Shown one piece after another: positions 35,678 through 44,302 of a stretch of DNA of 64,000 nucleotides. Where the stretch lies: positions 1 through 64,000 of the forward strand of contig CANRHB010000001.1 in assembly GCA_947630325.1 (NCBI GenBank). The letters are read 5' to 3'. The DNA is from an uncultured Clostridia bacterium. Its GTDB lineage: Bacteria; Bacillota; Clostridia; Christensenellales; Borkfalkiaceae. Position numbers and translations under genes: made by a program. Position 1 is the first letter of the stretch; the number at the start of each line of letters is the position of its first letter. The notes under the pieces were generated by a model. The model worked only from the letters and a program-made list of their open reading frames with translations. It ran no database searches and was not told the DNA's origin.

Positions 35678-35706
35678 TTGACAGATCATCTGTGATAGGT
35701 TAGGAT
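35678..35706 (+). promoter_or_regulatory. ldh promoter with palindrome in the spacer
   Basis: TTGACA (35678-35683), 17-bp spacer, TAGGAT (35701-35706). A perfect palindrome ACAGATCATCTGT (35681-35693) overlaps the -35 and spacer and is a candidate operator. Confidence 0.7.
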
Positions 35707-35725
35707 AGAAGAGAGGTGAATTTTT

Positions 35726-36754
35726 ATGAAGATCGCATTTTTCGACGCAAAAGATTACGACATGCCTTCCTTTATAAAGTATGGGAAGGAGCATGACGTC
35801 GAGTTCAAATTTTACGAAACAAAACTTACGGCAGACACGGCGGGGCTTGCCGCGGGGTACGACGGCGTGTGCGTGTTCGTCAACGACACCCTCGACGCGC
35901 CCGTCATCGACAAGCTGTTTGCGCTCGGGATCAAGGTCATCGCCCTGCGCTGTGCGGGCTACAACAACGTGGACCTTGCCCATTGCTTCGGGAAGATCCA
36001 CGTCCTGCGCGTGCCCGCCTATTCTCCCTATGCCGTCGCCGAGCACACCATGGCGCTTCTGCTTACCTCGGTGCGGCGTATCCACAAGGCGTATATCCGC
36101 ACCAAAGATTTCAACTTTTCTTTGAACGGGCTGACGGGCTTCGACCTGCACGGCAAGACGGTGGGGGTCATCGGCACGGGCAAGATCGGCAGAGTGTTCA
36201 TCGACATCTGCAAGGGCTTCGGCATGAAGGTGCTCGCCTATGATAAATTCCCCACAGCGGAGGGGGTGGAGTACGTCTCTTTGGACGAGCTGTTTGCTTT
36301 GAGCGACATCATCTCCCTGCACTGCCCGCTTACCGCGGAGACGGAGCACCTCATCGACGCCGCCGCTGTGGAAAAACTCAAAAAGGGGGTCATCATTCTC
36401 AACACTTCGCGCGGGGCGCTCATCGACGCGGAGGCGCTTCTCGACGGCATCAAAAAGCGGAAAATCGGCGCGGCCTGCCTCGACGTGTACGAGGAGGAGT
36501 CGGACGTCTTTTTCCGCGACTTCTCGGGGCACATTATCGAGGACGACGTACTTGCGCGGCTTCTGTCCATGCCGAACGTCATCGTCACCTCCCACCAGGC
36601 GTTTTTGACGGAGGAGGCGCTTTCGGGCATCGCCGAGACGACGGTAAATAACCTTGTCACCTTTTTCAAGGGCGACATCTGCGAAAACGAGCTCTGCTAC
36701 AAATGCGGCAATGTGGAAAACTGCATGAAAGAGCGCAAAGAACGCTGTTTTTGA
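35726..36754 (+). CDS. ldhA: D-lactate dehydrogenase (2-hydroxyacid dehydrogenase)
   Basis: 342 residues. It reduces pyruvate to D-lactate with NADH, a fermentation step. The NAD fold is GVIGTGKIG near residue 150; the substrate Arg is in NTSRGALID, and the catalytic His in SHQAFLTEEA. RCAGYNNVD is typical of the D-LDH group. The C-terminus adds ENELCYKCGNVENCMKE, a cysteine-rich tail. AGAGAGGTGAA precedes the ATG. Confidence 0.92.
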   Translation: MKIAFFDAKDYDMPSFIKYGKEHDVEFKFYETKLTADTAGLAAGYDGVCVFVNDTLDAPVIDKLFALGIKVIALRCAGYNNVDLAHCFGKIHVLRVPAYSPYAVAEHTMALLLTSVRRIHKAYIRTKDFNFSLNGLTGFDLHGKTVGVIGTGKIGRVFIDICKGFGMKVLAYDKFPTAEGVEYVSLDELFALSDIISLHCPLTAETEHLIDAAAVEKLKKGVIILNTSRGALIDAEALLDGIKKRKIGAACLDVYEEESDVFFRDFSGHIIEDDVLARLLSMPNVIVTSHQAFLTEEALSGIAETTVNNLVTFFKGDICENELCYKCGNVENCMKERKERCF

Positions 36755-36798
36755 ACGCCCGTTGCTCTCTGCCATGGCTTAAAAATATTAAGAACAAC

Positions 36799-36827
36799 TT
36801 GACAAATTTCGGGTTTTATGCTATCAT
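36799..36827 (+). promoter_or_regulatory. promoter of the LRR lipoprotein
   Basis: TTGACA (36799-36804), 17-bp spacer, TATCAT (36822-36827). Confidence 0.78.
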
Positions 36828-36883
36828 TGATGTATAAAACGATTTAGCGCGAACCATACGCGACGCCATTTCGGAGGTAACTC

Positions 36884-37780
36884 ATGCAAAAGAAAGTTCT
36901 TTCCCTGTTGCTTGCGTTGATATGCACGCTTGGTTTTAGTTTCGGCTTCACCGCCTGCGACAATGGCGCCGAAAAGCAAAAGCACACGCACACCTTTGAA
37001 ACGGGGTGGACGCGCGACGACACGAGCCATTGGCACAAAGCGAACTGCGGACACACGGGCGAAAGAAGCGAGGAAGCGGCGCACAGTTATAACGGCGGGT
37101 GGAAAAAAGACGAAACTTCGCATTGGAAGGAATGCTCCGTCTGCGGCGAGAGGGGAGGCCTCGCGGCGCACAATTACGGCGACGACGACCTTTGCGATAT
37201 TTGCAATTACAGAAAGTCGGGCGAAGAATTGCCCGAACGCGCAGCCGCAGAACTGCATTTTACGGCCGTTCTTGATGAGAACAGCGACCTAATCGGCTAT
37301 TCGGTAGGGGCGGGAGATGCAAAATACGAGGAAAAAATCGTGATCCCCGCAAGTTATAGCGGCCTCCCCGTGCTTTCGGTGGGCTCGGATGAGCATGTGG
37401 AATTTGTCCGCAGAATGGAAAATGAACTTGTAGGAGAATATCCACAGGTCATCGGGGAGGCAGGATTGAGCATCATGCGGACTTTTACGTTTGCTTACTG
37501 CATAAAGTTGAAGGAAGTTGTGCTCTCCGACGGCATCCCCGTAATCGGAAATGTGGCACTTTTCTGCTGTTTCGAATTGACCTCGATCACCATTCCGAAT
37601 AGCGTAACTTCCATCGGGAGATCCGCGTTTAATAGTTGTTCAAAGTTGACTTCGATCGACTTTAACGGAACGATTGATGAATGGAAGGCAATCGAAAAGG
37701 GTTACGCTTGGAGATATGGAACCAAGATCCAAGAAGTGAAATGCACCAACGGCACCCTATCAGGCGACGACATCGGATAA
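36884..37780 (+). CDS. lipoprotein with His/Cys repeats and BspA-type leucine-rich repeats
   Basis: 298 residues. The signal ends in FGFTAC, so Cys25 is probably lipidated. Residues about 34-105 contain two copies of a GW-x-D-x-SHW-x-C unit (DDTSHWHKANCGH and DETSHWKECSVCG) and a third reduced copy (DDDLCDICNY), which could bind metal. Residues about 150-285 are BspA-like leucine-rich repeats (LKEVVLSDGIPVIGN, LTSITIPNSVTSIGRSAF). Surface proteins of this build are common in gut Clostridia, role unproved. GGAGG lies nine bases upstream of the ATG. Confidence 0.85.
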   Translation: MQKKVLSLLLALICTLGFSFGFTACDNGAEKQKHTHTFETGWTRDDTSHWHKANCGHTGERSEEAAHSYNGGWKKDETSHWKECSVCGERGGLAAHNYGDDDLCDICNYRKSGEELPERAAAELHFTAVLDENSDLIGYSVGAGDAKYEEKIVIPASYSGLPVLSVGSDEHVEFVRRMENELVGEYPQVIGEAGLSIMRTFTFAYCIKLKEVVLSDGIPVIGNVALFCCFELTSITIPNSVTSIGRSAFNSCSKLTSIDFNGTIDEWKAIEKGYAWRYGTKIQEVKCTNGTLSGDDIG

Positions 37781-37813
37781 CGGAGCCCGCCGTGAGACAG
37801 GTGGGACATCCCC

Positions 37814-37850
37814 AAATCACGTCATGTTGAGCCGAATGACGTGATTTTTA
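37814..37850 (+). terminator. terminator after the LRR lipoprotein
   Basis: 12-bp stem AAATCACGTCAT / ATGACGTGATTT followed by a T run. Confidence 0.88.
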
Positions 37851-38104
37851 TAATAAAGCGAGAACCCTTTCCCCCTCGTTTCACTCGGGTACTTTCCCTC
37901 TCAGGGACAGCAAGGAGAAACGGAACACCATTCCAAAATGTCATTTCGAGCTTGTCGAGAAATCTCTACCGCAGAATATGCTTATAACAAAATGCACCCT
38001 GTAAGGAGTAATCGGGTGCGGTACTTCGCCCTGCGGGCTCGTGACGCCCTTAGACAACCATAGAACGTGCGGGCGTTCGACAGGAACCTGTCTCCTCGCG
38101 CCAC
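37851..38104. repeat. gene-free stretch with repeat fragments
   Basis: Contains a left-half MITE-like copy (37939-37970) and a segment (about 38011-38075) whose reverse complement recurs at about 60740-60800, next to the other tRNA-Leu terminator. No gene supported. Confidence 0.65.
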
Positions 38105-38134
38105 AAAAAATGCACCCCGAAGGGTGCACTTTTT
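38105..38134 (-). terminator. tRNA-Leu(AAG) terminator
   Basis: On the minus strand GTGCACCC-TTCG-GGGTGCAT followed by T6, directly after the encoded CCA. Confidence 0.9.
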
Positions 38135-38135
38135 G

Positions 38136-38218
38136 TGGTGCGGTCGACAGGAATCGAACCTGCATGGTCTCCCACAAGATCCTTAGTCTTGCGCGTCTGC
38201 CAGTTCCGCCACGACCGC
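38136..38218 (-). tRNA. tRNA-Leu(AAG)
   Basis: 83 bases including CCA. Acceptor GCGGTCG pairs with CGACCGC; anticodon loop CTAAGGA on a perfect CAAGA/TCTTG stem gives anticodon AAG; a long variable arm marks class II; the T-loop is TTCGATT. Confidence 0.95.
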
Positions 38219-38309
38219 TTAAAATACTGCGTCTTTTTTGAGAAGGCTATTGCTCAAAACGTCTTATTTCGCAACAGCTTTATTATCATACATCATTCCA
38301 AAACAAATG

Positions 38310-38849
38310 TCAACTTCTTTCGCGGTAAAAAAACAGATAATTTTTCCGAAATTTCATAACTTTTTTCACGTACTCCTCCGTCTCGGGGTAGGGGATCTTA
38401 TTTAACCGTGTCCCGTCTGGGCTGTACCGCTCGTCTTTGAGCCATCCGCGCACCTTGCCCTCGCCCGCATTATAGGCGGCAAGCGCAGTCTTTTCCTCGG
38501 GGAAACGCTCCAAGAGATAGCTTAAATACAGGCACCCGAGCCGCACGTTGTACTCTCCCTCGCAAAGTTTCTCGGGCGAAAACTCCACGCCGCGCTCCCT
38601 GCAAATAAATTCGGCCGTCGCGGGCAAGATCTGCATGAGCCCCACGGCTCCCGCCTTGCTCCTTGCCTCTTCGTCAAAACCGCTCTCCGCCTTCATCACG
38701 GCGAACACGAGGGAGGGGGAGAGCCCGCTTTTTTCCACCTCTTCGCGGAAGGGACGGCGATAGCTCCCGCGCACCCACAAAAAACAGGCAAGCGCAACGA
38801 CGAACAGTACTCCGAACCAAATCAAAAAATTGCGCACACCCTTCCTCAT
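38310..38849 (-). CDS. lytic transglycosylase, SLT domain
   Basis: 179 residues. A membrane anchor or signal helix spans about 6-26 (NFLIWFGVLFVVALACFLW). The SLT domain follows: the catalytic Glu is in VMKAESGFDEEA, then AGAVGLMQILPATA and LAAYNAGEGKV. It cleaves peptidoglycan glycan strands with 1,6-anhydro products. The ATG at 38849 is taken as start; a TTG six codons earlier is open. It lies 36 bp after coaE and may share its transcript. Confidence 0.88.
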   Translation of the reverse strand: MRKGVRNFLIWFGVLFVVALACFLWVRGSYRRPFREEVEKSGLSPSLVFAVMKAESGFDEEARSKAGAVGLMQILPATAEFICRERGVEFSPEKLCEGEYNVRLGCLYLSYLLERFPEEKTALAAYNAGEGKVRGWLKDERYSPDGTRLNKIPYPETEEYVKKVMKFRKNYLFFYRERS

Positions 38850-38885
38850 AAAAAAGAGTATGCGCAACCGCCGAAAAAGTAGAAC

Positions 38886-39455
38886 TCAAAGCGAGGCGAC
38901 GATCTCTTTGAGCCGCCCGCAAAGCTCCTCCTCCGTGCCGTCGTTTGAGAGCGCAAAGCACCCCTCCGGCAGGGATCCATAGCCGAATTGGCTGTCCATC
39001 CGCTTCAAGACTTCCTCCTCGGTAAGCCCGCTCCGTCTCTTCACCGCCTCCACCCGCGCCTTTTTTTCGCGCAGGACGACGATGACCCCGTCAAAATCTT
39101 TCTCGTACCCGCTCTCGAAGAGGAGGGGGACCTCCGCAAAGGAGAGGGGGAAGCCTTCCATGCGGGCAAACAGCCGCTCCATGACGAGGGGATGGGTGTA
39201 GCCGTTGAGCTTCTCTCTCGCCCCGCTGTCCGAAAAGACGACGGAGGAGAGCGTAGCGCGGTCGAGCGCGCCCTCCTTCACGGCAAAGGGGAAGAGCCGC
39301 GCAAGTCCCCGCAAAAATTCCTCTTCTGTGCAGAGTTCGGCGTAAATTTCGTCGCACGAGAACACCGCATAGCCCCACTTCTTCAAGTTGGAGAGCACGA
39401 GGGACTTCCCGCTCCCGATGCCGCCCGTGACCGCGATCTTTTTACTTTGCTTCAT
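38886..39455 (-). CDS. coaE: dephospho-CoA kinase
   Basis: 189 residues. It catalyses the last step of coenzyme A synthesis. The P-loop GGIGSGKS is at residues 10-17, followed by the CDEIYAE acidic motif; RRSGLTEEEVLKRMDSQ is the LID region. The start overlaps the end of polA by 14 bp, the usual polA-coaE arrangement in Firmicutes. Confidence 0.94.
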   Translation of the reverse strand: MKQSKKIAVTGGIGSGKSLVLSNLKKWGYAVFSCDEIYAELCTEEEFLRGLARLFPFAVKEGALDRATLSSVVFSDSGAREKLNGYTHPLVMERLFARMEGFPLSFAEVPLLFESGYEKDFDGVIVVLREKKARVEAVKRRSGLTEEEVLKRMDSQFGYGSLPEGCFALSNDGTEEELCGRLKEIVASL

Positions 39456-41979
39456 ACCAGCTTGCCCCCGAGGAGATCTCCACCGTAAGCGGCACTTCGA
39501 GCGGCACCGCATGTTCCATCTCCTCCCTTAAAATGGCCGTGGCTCTTTCCGCCTCCTCCAAAGGGGAATCGAGCACAAGTTCGTCGTGCACCTGCAAAAC
39601 GAGTTTCGTGTTCATGCCTTCCTCCTTGAGCCTGCGGGAAACGCCGAGCATGGCGAGTTTGATGATGTCCGCAGAACTCCCTTGAAGGGGCATGTTCATG
39701 GCGGCGCGTTCGCCGAAGGAACGAACAGAATAGTTGGAGGATTTGAGTTCGGGAATGTGCCGCTTGCGCCCGAGAATGGTCGTGACATACCCGTGCTCCT
39801 TGGCAAAGCGGACATTCTCCTCCATGTATTGCGCGATCGCGGGGTACGCCTTGAAATATCTGTCGATGTAGGCCTGCGCCTCGGAAGTCGTACAGCCCAC
39901 GTCCTTTGCAAGCCCGAAGGCGCTGATCCCGTAAATGATGCCGAAGTTCACCGCTTTCGCGCGGTAGCGGAGCTGGGGGGTCACCTCCTCGGGGCTTACG
40001 CCGAACACCTGCGACGCCGTAAGCGTGTGGATATCTTTCCCCTCGCGGTAGGACGCCCGAAGGGGTTCGCACCCCGAGAAATGGGCGAGGAGGCGCAATT
40101 CGATTTGGGAATAGTCGGCGTCGATGAGCACGTTGCCCTCGCGCGCGATGAAGAGTTTTCTCAGTTCTCTGCCCTCTTTTGTGCGGATGGGAATGTTTTG
40201 CAGGTTGGGGTTGGCGCTCGAGAGCCTGCCCGTCGCGGTCACGTTTTGGTTGTAGGTGGTGTGCACAACGCCGTCCTGCACGAGCGGGCGGATGCCGTCG
40301 ATATAGGTGGAAAGCAGTTTTTGCACCTCTCTGTAACGCAGGATCGCCCGCGCGATTTCGTGCTCCTCGGCGAGTTTTTCCAGCACTTCGGCGCTCGTGG
40401 AATAAAATCCACGCGTGTTCTTCTTGAGCCCCTTGAGGGTGAACCCGAGTTTCCCGAACAGGACGTCGGAGAGTTGAAGAGGGGAGTTGAGGTTGAAATA
40501 TTCCACCCCCGCAAGGGCATAGATCTTTTGGGAGAGTTCGGCAAGTTCGGCTGAATATTTCTCCGAGAAGGCGGGGAACATCCCTTCGTCCACCCGCACG
40601 CCCGTCTGCTCCATGTCAAAGAGTACCTTGGAGAGGGGAAGTTCCAATTCGCGGTAGAGTTTTTCCTCCTCCGTTCCATGGATCCGCGCGCACACGTCCT
40701 CATAGGCGCGCTTCACGGCATAGGCAGAGCAGGAGGACGGGAGCGCAAAGTCGTGCACAAGGTCCTGCGCCGTAACGGGACGCTGGTTGGAATCGGAGAG
40801 ATACCTCAAAAGGGAGACGTCCTCCACGGGACAGGTAACGGGCACTTTCAAGTCGTCCATGCGGTGCAAGAGGTCCTTGCCGTCCGCAACGATGGCGCGG
40901 GCCTTGCCTCCGAACAGCGCGGTATAGAGGGAAAGGAGTTCCTCGGGGAAAAATCCCGCGCCGAGCAGGTCGTGCCGCGTGGGAAAGAGGTATTCTTTCT
41001 CTCCGAGGCAGAGGTGGAAACCGTCGGCGGCAAAGTCGGCCGAAAAGACTTCGGCGGAGGGGAGAAGGGATAAAACTTCGCCGAGACTGCCGCAGACCGT
41101 CGCCGTCACGTCGCCCGCGGTCGCCTCCGAAAAGAATTTACTGCCCGTAAGGGAGCGGAATTCGAGGTTCGCAAAGGCGGTGCGCGCTTCGGCGGGGAAT
41201 GGGAGAACGACGCGAAGTTCCTCCCGCGAAAGGGAGAGGGGGACCGCCGTGTCGATGGTGGCAAGGGTGTGCGAGAGGCGGGCGATCTCCTCCTGTCCCT
41301 CGAACTTCTTGCGAAGGGAGGGGGTAAGTTCGCCAAGGTGGGCAAAGACGTTCTCCGCACTGCCGTATTTGCGCAAAAGGTCGAGCGCAGTCTTTGGCCC
41401 GATGCCGCGGATCCCGGGGATGTTGTCGGAGACGTCGCCCATGAGCGCCTTTTCGTCAATGATCTGGGAGGGATAGAGCCCCACTTTCTCATAGAAATTT
41501 TCGTTGGTAAGTTTTTCGAGGTCGCTCACGCCCCGCTTCGTAAAGCAGACGGAGACGTGCTCCTTTACGAGTTGGTAGGAGTCGCGGTCGCCCGTGTAGA
41601 TGAGTACTTCCACATCGCCGAAGGCGCGGGAGAGGGTGCCGATGAGGTCGTCCGCCTCATAGCCCTCGAGTTCCACCGTATGGATCTTCATCGCGTGCAA
41701 GAGGTCTTTGAGGACGGGGATCTGCACCACGAGGTCCTGCGGCATGGGCTTGCGCGTCGCCTTGTAGCCGTCGTACATTTTATGGCGGAAGGTAGGGGCG
41801 TGCATATCGAACGCCACGGTAAGATATTCGGGGTTTTCGTCCTCCAATATCTTGAACAGCAGTTTGATAAAGCCGAAAATGCCGTTGGTGGGCATTCCGT
41901 CGCGGGTGGTAAACACGCCCACTGCGTAAAAGGCGCGGTTCAAAAGGCTGTTGCCGTCGATCAAAACATATTTGTCCAT
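39442..41979 (-). CDS. polA: DNA polymerase I
   Basis: 845 residues. It has an N-terminal 5'-3' flap exonuclease (DGNSLLNRAFYA, YEADDLIG, YTGDRDSYQLV, GIRGIGPKTALDLL), a shortened middle region (about 290-450) that lacks a recognisable DxE proofreading motif, and the family A polymerase with motif A DADYSQIELRLLA, motif B RAKAVNFGIIYG and motif C QVHDELVLD. So 3'-5' proofreading is probably absent, as in many Gram-positive PolI. It is upstream of coaE on the same strand. Confidence 0.96.
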   Translation of the reverse strand: MDKYVLIDGNSLLNRAFYAVGVFTTRDGMPTNGIFGFIKLLFKILEDENPEYLTVAFDMHAPTFRHKMYDGYKATRKPMPQDLVVQIPVLKDLLHAMKIHTVELEGYEADDLIGTLSRAFGDVEVLIYTGDRDSYQLVKEHVSVCFTKRGVSDLEKLTNENFYEKVGLYPSQIIDEKALMGDVSDNIPGIRGIGPKTALDLLRKYGSAENVFAHLGELTPSLRKKFEGQEEIARLSHTLATIDTAVPLSLSREELRVVLPFPAEARTAFANLEFRSLTGSKFFSEATAGDVTATVCGSLGEVLSLLPSAEVFSADFAADGFHLCLGEKEYLFPTRHDLLGAGFFPEELLSLYTALFGGKARAIVADGKDLLHRMDDLKVPVTCPVEDVSLLRYLSDSNQRPVTAQDLVHDFALPSSCSAYAVKRAYEDVCARIHGTEEEKLYRELELPLSKVLFDMEQTGVRVDEGMFPAFSEKYSAELAELSQKIYALAGVEYFNLNSPLQLSDVLFGKLGFTLKGLKKNTRGFYSTSAEVLEKLAEEHEIARAILRYREVQKLLSTYIDGIRPLVQDGVVHTTYNQNVTATGRLSSANPNLQNIPIRTKEGRELRKLFIAREGNVLIDADYSQIELRLLAHFSGCEPLRASYREGKDIHTLTASQVFGVSPEEVTPQLRYRAKAVNFGIIYGISAFGLAKDVGCTTSEAQAYIDRYFKAYPAIAQYMEENVRFAKEHGYVTTILGRKRHIPELKSSNYSVRSFGERAAMNMPLQGSSADIIKLAMLGVSRRLKEEGMNTKLVLQVHDELVLDSPLEEAERATAILREEMEHAVPLEVPLTVEISSGASWYEAK

Positions 41980-42032
41980 GCGGATATTGTAACACGTCGC
42001 GCATTTTTTTGCAAGATTTTCGAGGAAATCGC

Positions 42033-42061
42033 TTGATTTTTTCGCGCGATTATTATATAAT
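42033..42061 (+). promoter_or_regulatory. tRNA-Leu(CAA) promoter
   Basis: TTGATT (42033-42038), 17-bp spacer, TATAAT (42056-42061), 11 bp before the tRNA. Confidence 0.8.
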
Positions 42062-42072
42062 CATTTTACCGT

Positions 42073-42159
42073 GCCGGTGTGGTGGAATTGGCAGACGCGC
42101 TGGACTCAAAATCCTGTGGTAGCAATACCGTATCGGTTCGACCCCGATCACCGGCACCA
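42073..42159 (+). tRNA. tRNA-Leu(CAA), target of the integrated element
   Basis: 87 bases including CCA. Acceptor GCCGGTG pairs with CACCGGC; loop CTCAAAA gives anticodon CAA; long variable arm; T-loop TTCGACC. The anticodon stem CTGGA / TCCTG has a T-T mismatch at pair 28-42. The 3' part from 42105 on is the attL copy of a 64-bp direct repeat, so the 3' half of this gene is rebuilt by the element. Confidence 0.94.
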
Positions 42160-42168
42160 AAAAGGACG
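42105..42168. repeat. attL, left copy of 64-bp direct repeat
   Basis: Starts in the tRNA anticodon loop (CTCAAAATCC) and runs past CCA to AAAAAGGACG. It is identical to 60619-60682. The next base differs on both sides. Confidence 0.93.
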
Positions 42169-42234
42169 TTTTTCGCAAGAAAATCGCCCTTTTTTCTATG
42201 CCAGCGTTGCATTTGCCTCGCATAAACGAAAAAA

Positions 42235-42255
42235 TTTGGGACTGTTTTTGGGACC
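42235..42255 (+). other. left arm-type repeat TTTGGGACT..TTGGGAC
   Basis: TTGGGACT and TTGGGAC five bases apart, between attL and the integrase stop. The right end has TTGGGACT twice at 60509-60528 in the same orientation. Possible integrase arm sites. Confidence 0.5.
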
Positions 42256-42268
42256 AAAACGCGGAATT

Positions 42269-43516
42269 TTAATATTTGATCTTTTCTATTTGCGCTAATT
42301 GAAATTCATCCGAGAAATGAGTATAGACCGATCCCGTGACATTTCTCCGATCTTTTGAATGCCCCACCCACAATTTGATCAAATATTCCGGGATCCCGAA
42401 TTCAACGGCACGCGTAATAAAAGTATGTCGCAAGTGGTGCGTTGTATGGTTCGGCAAAAACTTTGGTACTACACGCGATAAACGGTCTGCCGTAAAAGAA
42501 AGATTTTCCGCCGAAAAATGATCCATGTATGGGCGCAACATCGGTGAAATCGGAATCCTGCGTTTTTTGGGAGTTTTCCCTTTCCTTACCTTTGCCGAAA
42601 AGGTCGTGATCCAAGTCCCGTCGGTTGTCGCATCTTTTAGTTCCGATCTTCTCATGCCCGTATAAAGCAAAAACACGATCGCATAGCGGCAGGGATGTTC
42701 TACTCTAAAAAGCGTTTCGATCAAATATTTTTCTTCGTTGCGCGTAAGCGGTACCACTTCATCGGCTTCATAGGTGGGCCTTTGAATCGAAGCCATAGGA
42801 GACGCCGGAATGATTCTGTCGTTTTGTGCGGCTTTGAAGAGCTGAGACAGAATTCCGTAGAGTTTCACCGATGTCCTCATTTGACTTTTGGAAATATACG
42901 AACCCAAGAAAGCCTCAATTTCGGTTGGCTTGATCGACACGAGATTCCGCTCTCCAAAGACAGGGAAGATATGAACTCGGAGCGATATTTCGTAATCCTG
43001 CACTGTTCCCTCGCAAACTCGTGGTTTTTTTACATTTTTAAGCCAAAATAAGGCAAACTCTTTTAGCGTTTTCCTGTCCGCCACTCGCAAAGTATTGCCG
43101 CCTGAAACAGCATGACATTTTTCAATGAATTTCTTTTTCGCCTGTTCTAAATTTTTCGATGAAGCCGAAATTACAAGTCCTTTGTACATAAACCGAATTT
43201 CGTATACTCCGTTTTCTTTTTTTCTTATTCGATGATTTTTACCTCCATATCTGAAAAAGTTTCTAAATTCTTTTGGCATTTTTGATACCTCCTCTGCGGA
43301 AAATTCAAAAATGCAATTCGCTTCCGAATTTACGTTTCGAAAATCTCTAAGGTCAATCACTTTGTCATGGGTATCAAAAGACTTCACGTTTTCCGCTACT
43401 TCGTCCGCATTCCACACCAAGCGCGGCGGCCGGAGATCGTCGAGCATGGCAAGTGCCTGCGCCACAAGAACGCTTATCGAACGCAGGATCTGTCGAATCT
43501 GCTTCTCGTCAAACAT
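42269..43516 (-). CDS. int: tyrosine recombinase / phage integrase
   Basis: 415 residues. A central SAM-like core-binding domain (about 165-265, FALFWLKN to MASIQRP) precedes the catalytic domain. All active residues are visible: Arg in LLYTGMRRSEL, Lys in VRKGKTPKKRR, HLRH in THHLRHTF, His in WVGHS, and the nucleophile Tyr in GSVYTHF. The N-terminal 90 residues differ from common integrases and may be arm-binding. AAAGGAG lies before the ATG. It is placed next to attL with its 3' end toward the tRNA, as usual for site-specific tRNA integration. Confidence 0.94.
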   Translation of the reverse strand: MFDEKQIRQILRSISVLVAQALAMLDDLRPPRLVWNADEVAENVKSFDTHDKVIDLRDFRNVNSEANCIFEFSAEEVSKMPKEFRNFFRYGGKNHRIRKKENGVYEIRFMYKGLVISASSKNLEQAKKKFIEKCHAVSGGNTLRVADRKTLKEFALFWLKNVKKPRVCEGTVQDYEISLRVHIFPVFGERNLVSIKPTEIEAFLGSYISKSQMRTSVKLYGILSQLFKAAQNDRIIPASPMASIQRPTYEADEVVPLTRNEEKYLIETLFRVEHPCRYAIVFLLYTGMRRSELKDATTDGTWITTFSAKVRKGKTPKKRRIPISPMLRPYMDHFSAENLSFTADRLSRVVPKFLPNHTTHHLRHTFITRAVEFGIPEYLIKLWVGHSKDRRNVTGSVYTHFSDEFQLAQIEKIKY

Positions 43517-43647
43517 GTAATTTCTCCTTTGCTTTTTTCTTGGAGAAATTATATCAATTATTTTGTTAAATATATTAGTAAATTTTTTTGAAAAAATTTA
43601 CTACTTCGCATTTACATCGAAGTGCGAAAAGATTTTCCCTTTCTTCC

Positions 43648-43690
43648 TTGACATTTTTAAGCATTTGTGTTACAATGTAAGCACAAATGC
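43648..43690 (+). promoter_or_regulatory. promoter and operator of the first toxin-antitoxin pair
   Basis: TTGACA (43648-43653), 17-bp spacer, TACAAT (43671-43676). GCATTTGTG (43661-43669) and CACAAATGC (43682-43690) form an inverted repeat centred on the -10, fitting autorepression by the antitoxin. Confidence 0.82.
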
Positions 43691-43713
43691 ATACTATGAA
43701 AAGGAGGGATGCT

Positions 43714-43995
43714 ATGTCAACGATCAATGTCCGAGTGGACGATGAAGTGAAGAAGCAGGCAAGCGAGCTATTTGCCGATCTCGGGATCGATCTGAGCGCA
43801 GCGATCAATATGTTTCTGCGCCAAGCGATCATGCGGGAAGGGCTTCCTTTCGAGGTGAGGCGCGAGATCCCCAACGAGGAGACCCGTGCCGCGCTCAAAG
43901 AGGTAGAGGAGATGATTGCAGGAAAACGACCCGCAAAGGCATATTCGGATCTGGGAGAACTGTTTAAGGAGCTGGATGAGTATGCCCAAACATAA
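43714..43995 (+). CDS. RelB/DinJ-family antitoxin
   Basis: 93 residues. STINVRVDDEVKKQASELFADLGIDLSAAINMFL is the ribbon-helix-helix DNA-binding N-terminus of RelB/DinJ, which both neutralises the toxin and represses the operon. GGAGGG lies seven bases before the ATG at 43714. Its 3' end overlaps the toxin start by about 20 bp. Confidence 0.92.
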   Translation: MSTINVRVDDEVKKQASELFADLGIDLSAAINMFLRQAIMREGLPFEVRREIPNEETRAALKEVEEMIAGKRPAKAYSDLGELFKELDEYAQT

Positions 43996-44263
43996 AGTCG
44001 TTGTTCTCAATGCGTTTCGGAAAGATTATCGGGCGCTCACCAAGCGCGGTTATGACATGTCGCTCCTGCAGGAAACGGTCGAACTGCTTGCCGACGGAGA
44101 ACCTTTGCCGGAAAGATACCGCGATCACGCGCTGGCCGGAGATTTTATCGGTTGCAGAGAATGTCATATCAAGCCGGACTGGCTTTTGATATACCGCCTC
44201 GAAAAGGATGAACTTATCTTATATCTGATGCGCACCGGAAGCCATTCAGACTTGTTTACCTAA
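43976..44263 (+). CDS. YafQ/RelE-family mRNA interferase toxin
   Basis: 95 residues. FRKDYRALTKRGYDMSLLQETVELLADGEPLP then YRDHALAGDFIGCRECHIKPDWLLIYRL matches YafQ; the pair DH..L.G...GC.ECH.KPDWLLIY carries the catalytic His region. It cuts mRNA on the ribosome. The start is 43976 (AAGGAG five bases upstream) or 43982. Paired with the DinJ-like antitoxin; a terminator follows. Confidence 0.92.
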   Translation: MSMPKHKVVVLNAFRKDYRALTKRGYDMSLLQETVELLADGEPLPERYRDHALAGDFIGCRECHIKPDWLLIYRLEKDELILYLMRTGSHSDLFT

Positions 44264-44272
44264 ATTTCCTGT

Positions 44273-44302
44273 TCCCGCCCAAGCAAGGGCGGGAGTTTTT
44301 TA
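44273..44302. terminator. convergent terminator
   Basis: TCCCGCCC-AAGCAA-GGGCGGGA followed by T6, between the toxin and the leftward XRE gene. Confidence 0.88.
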
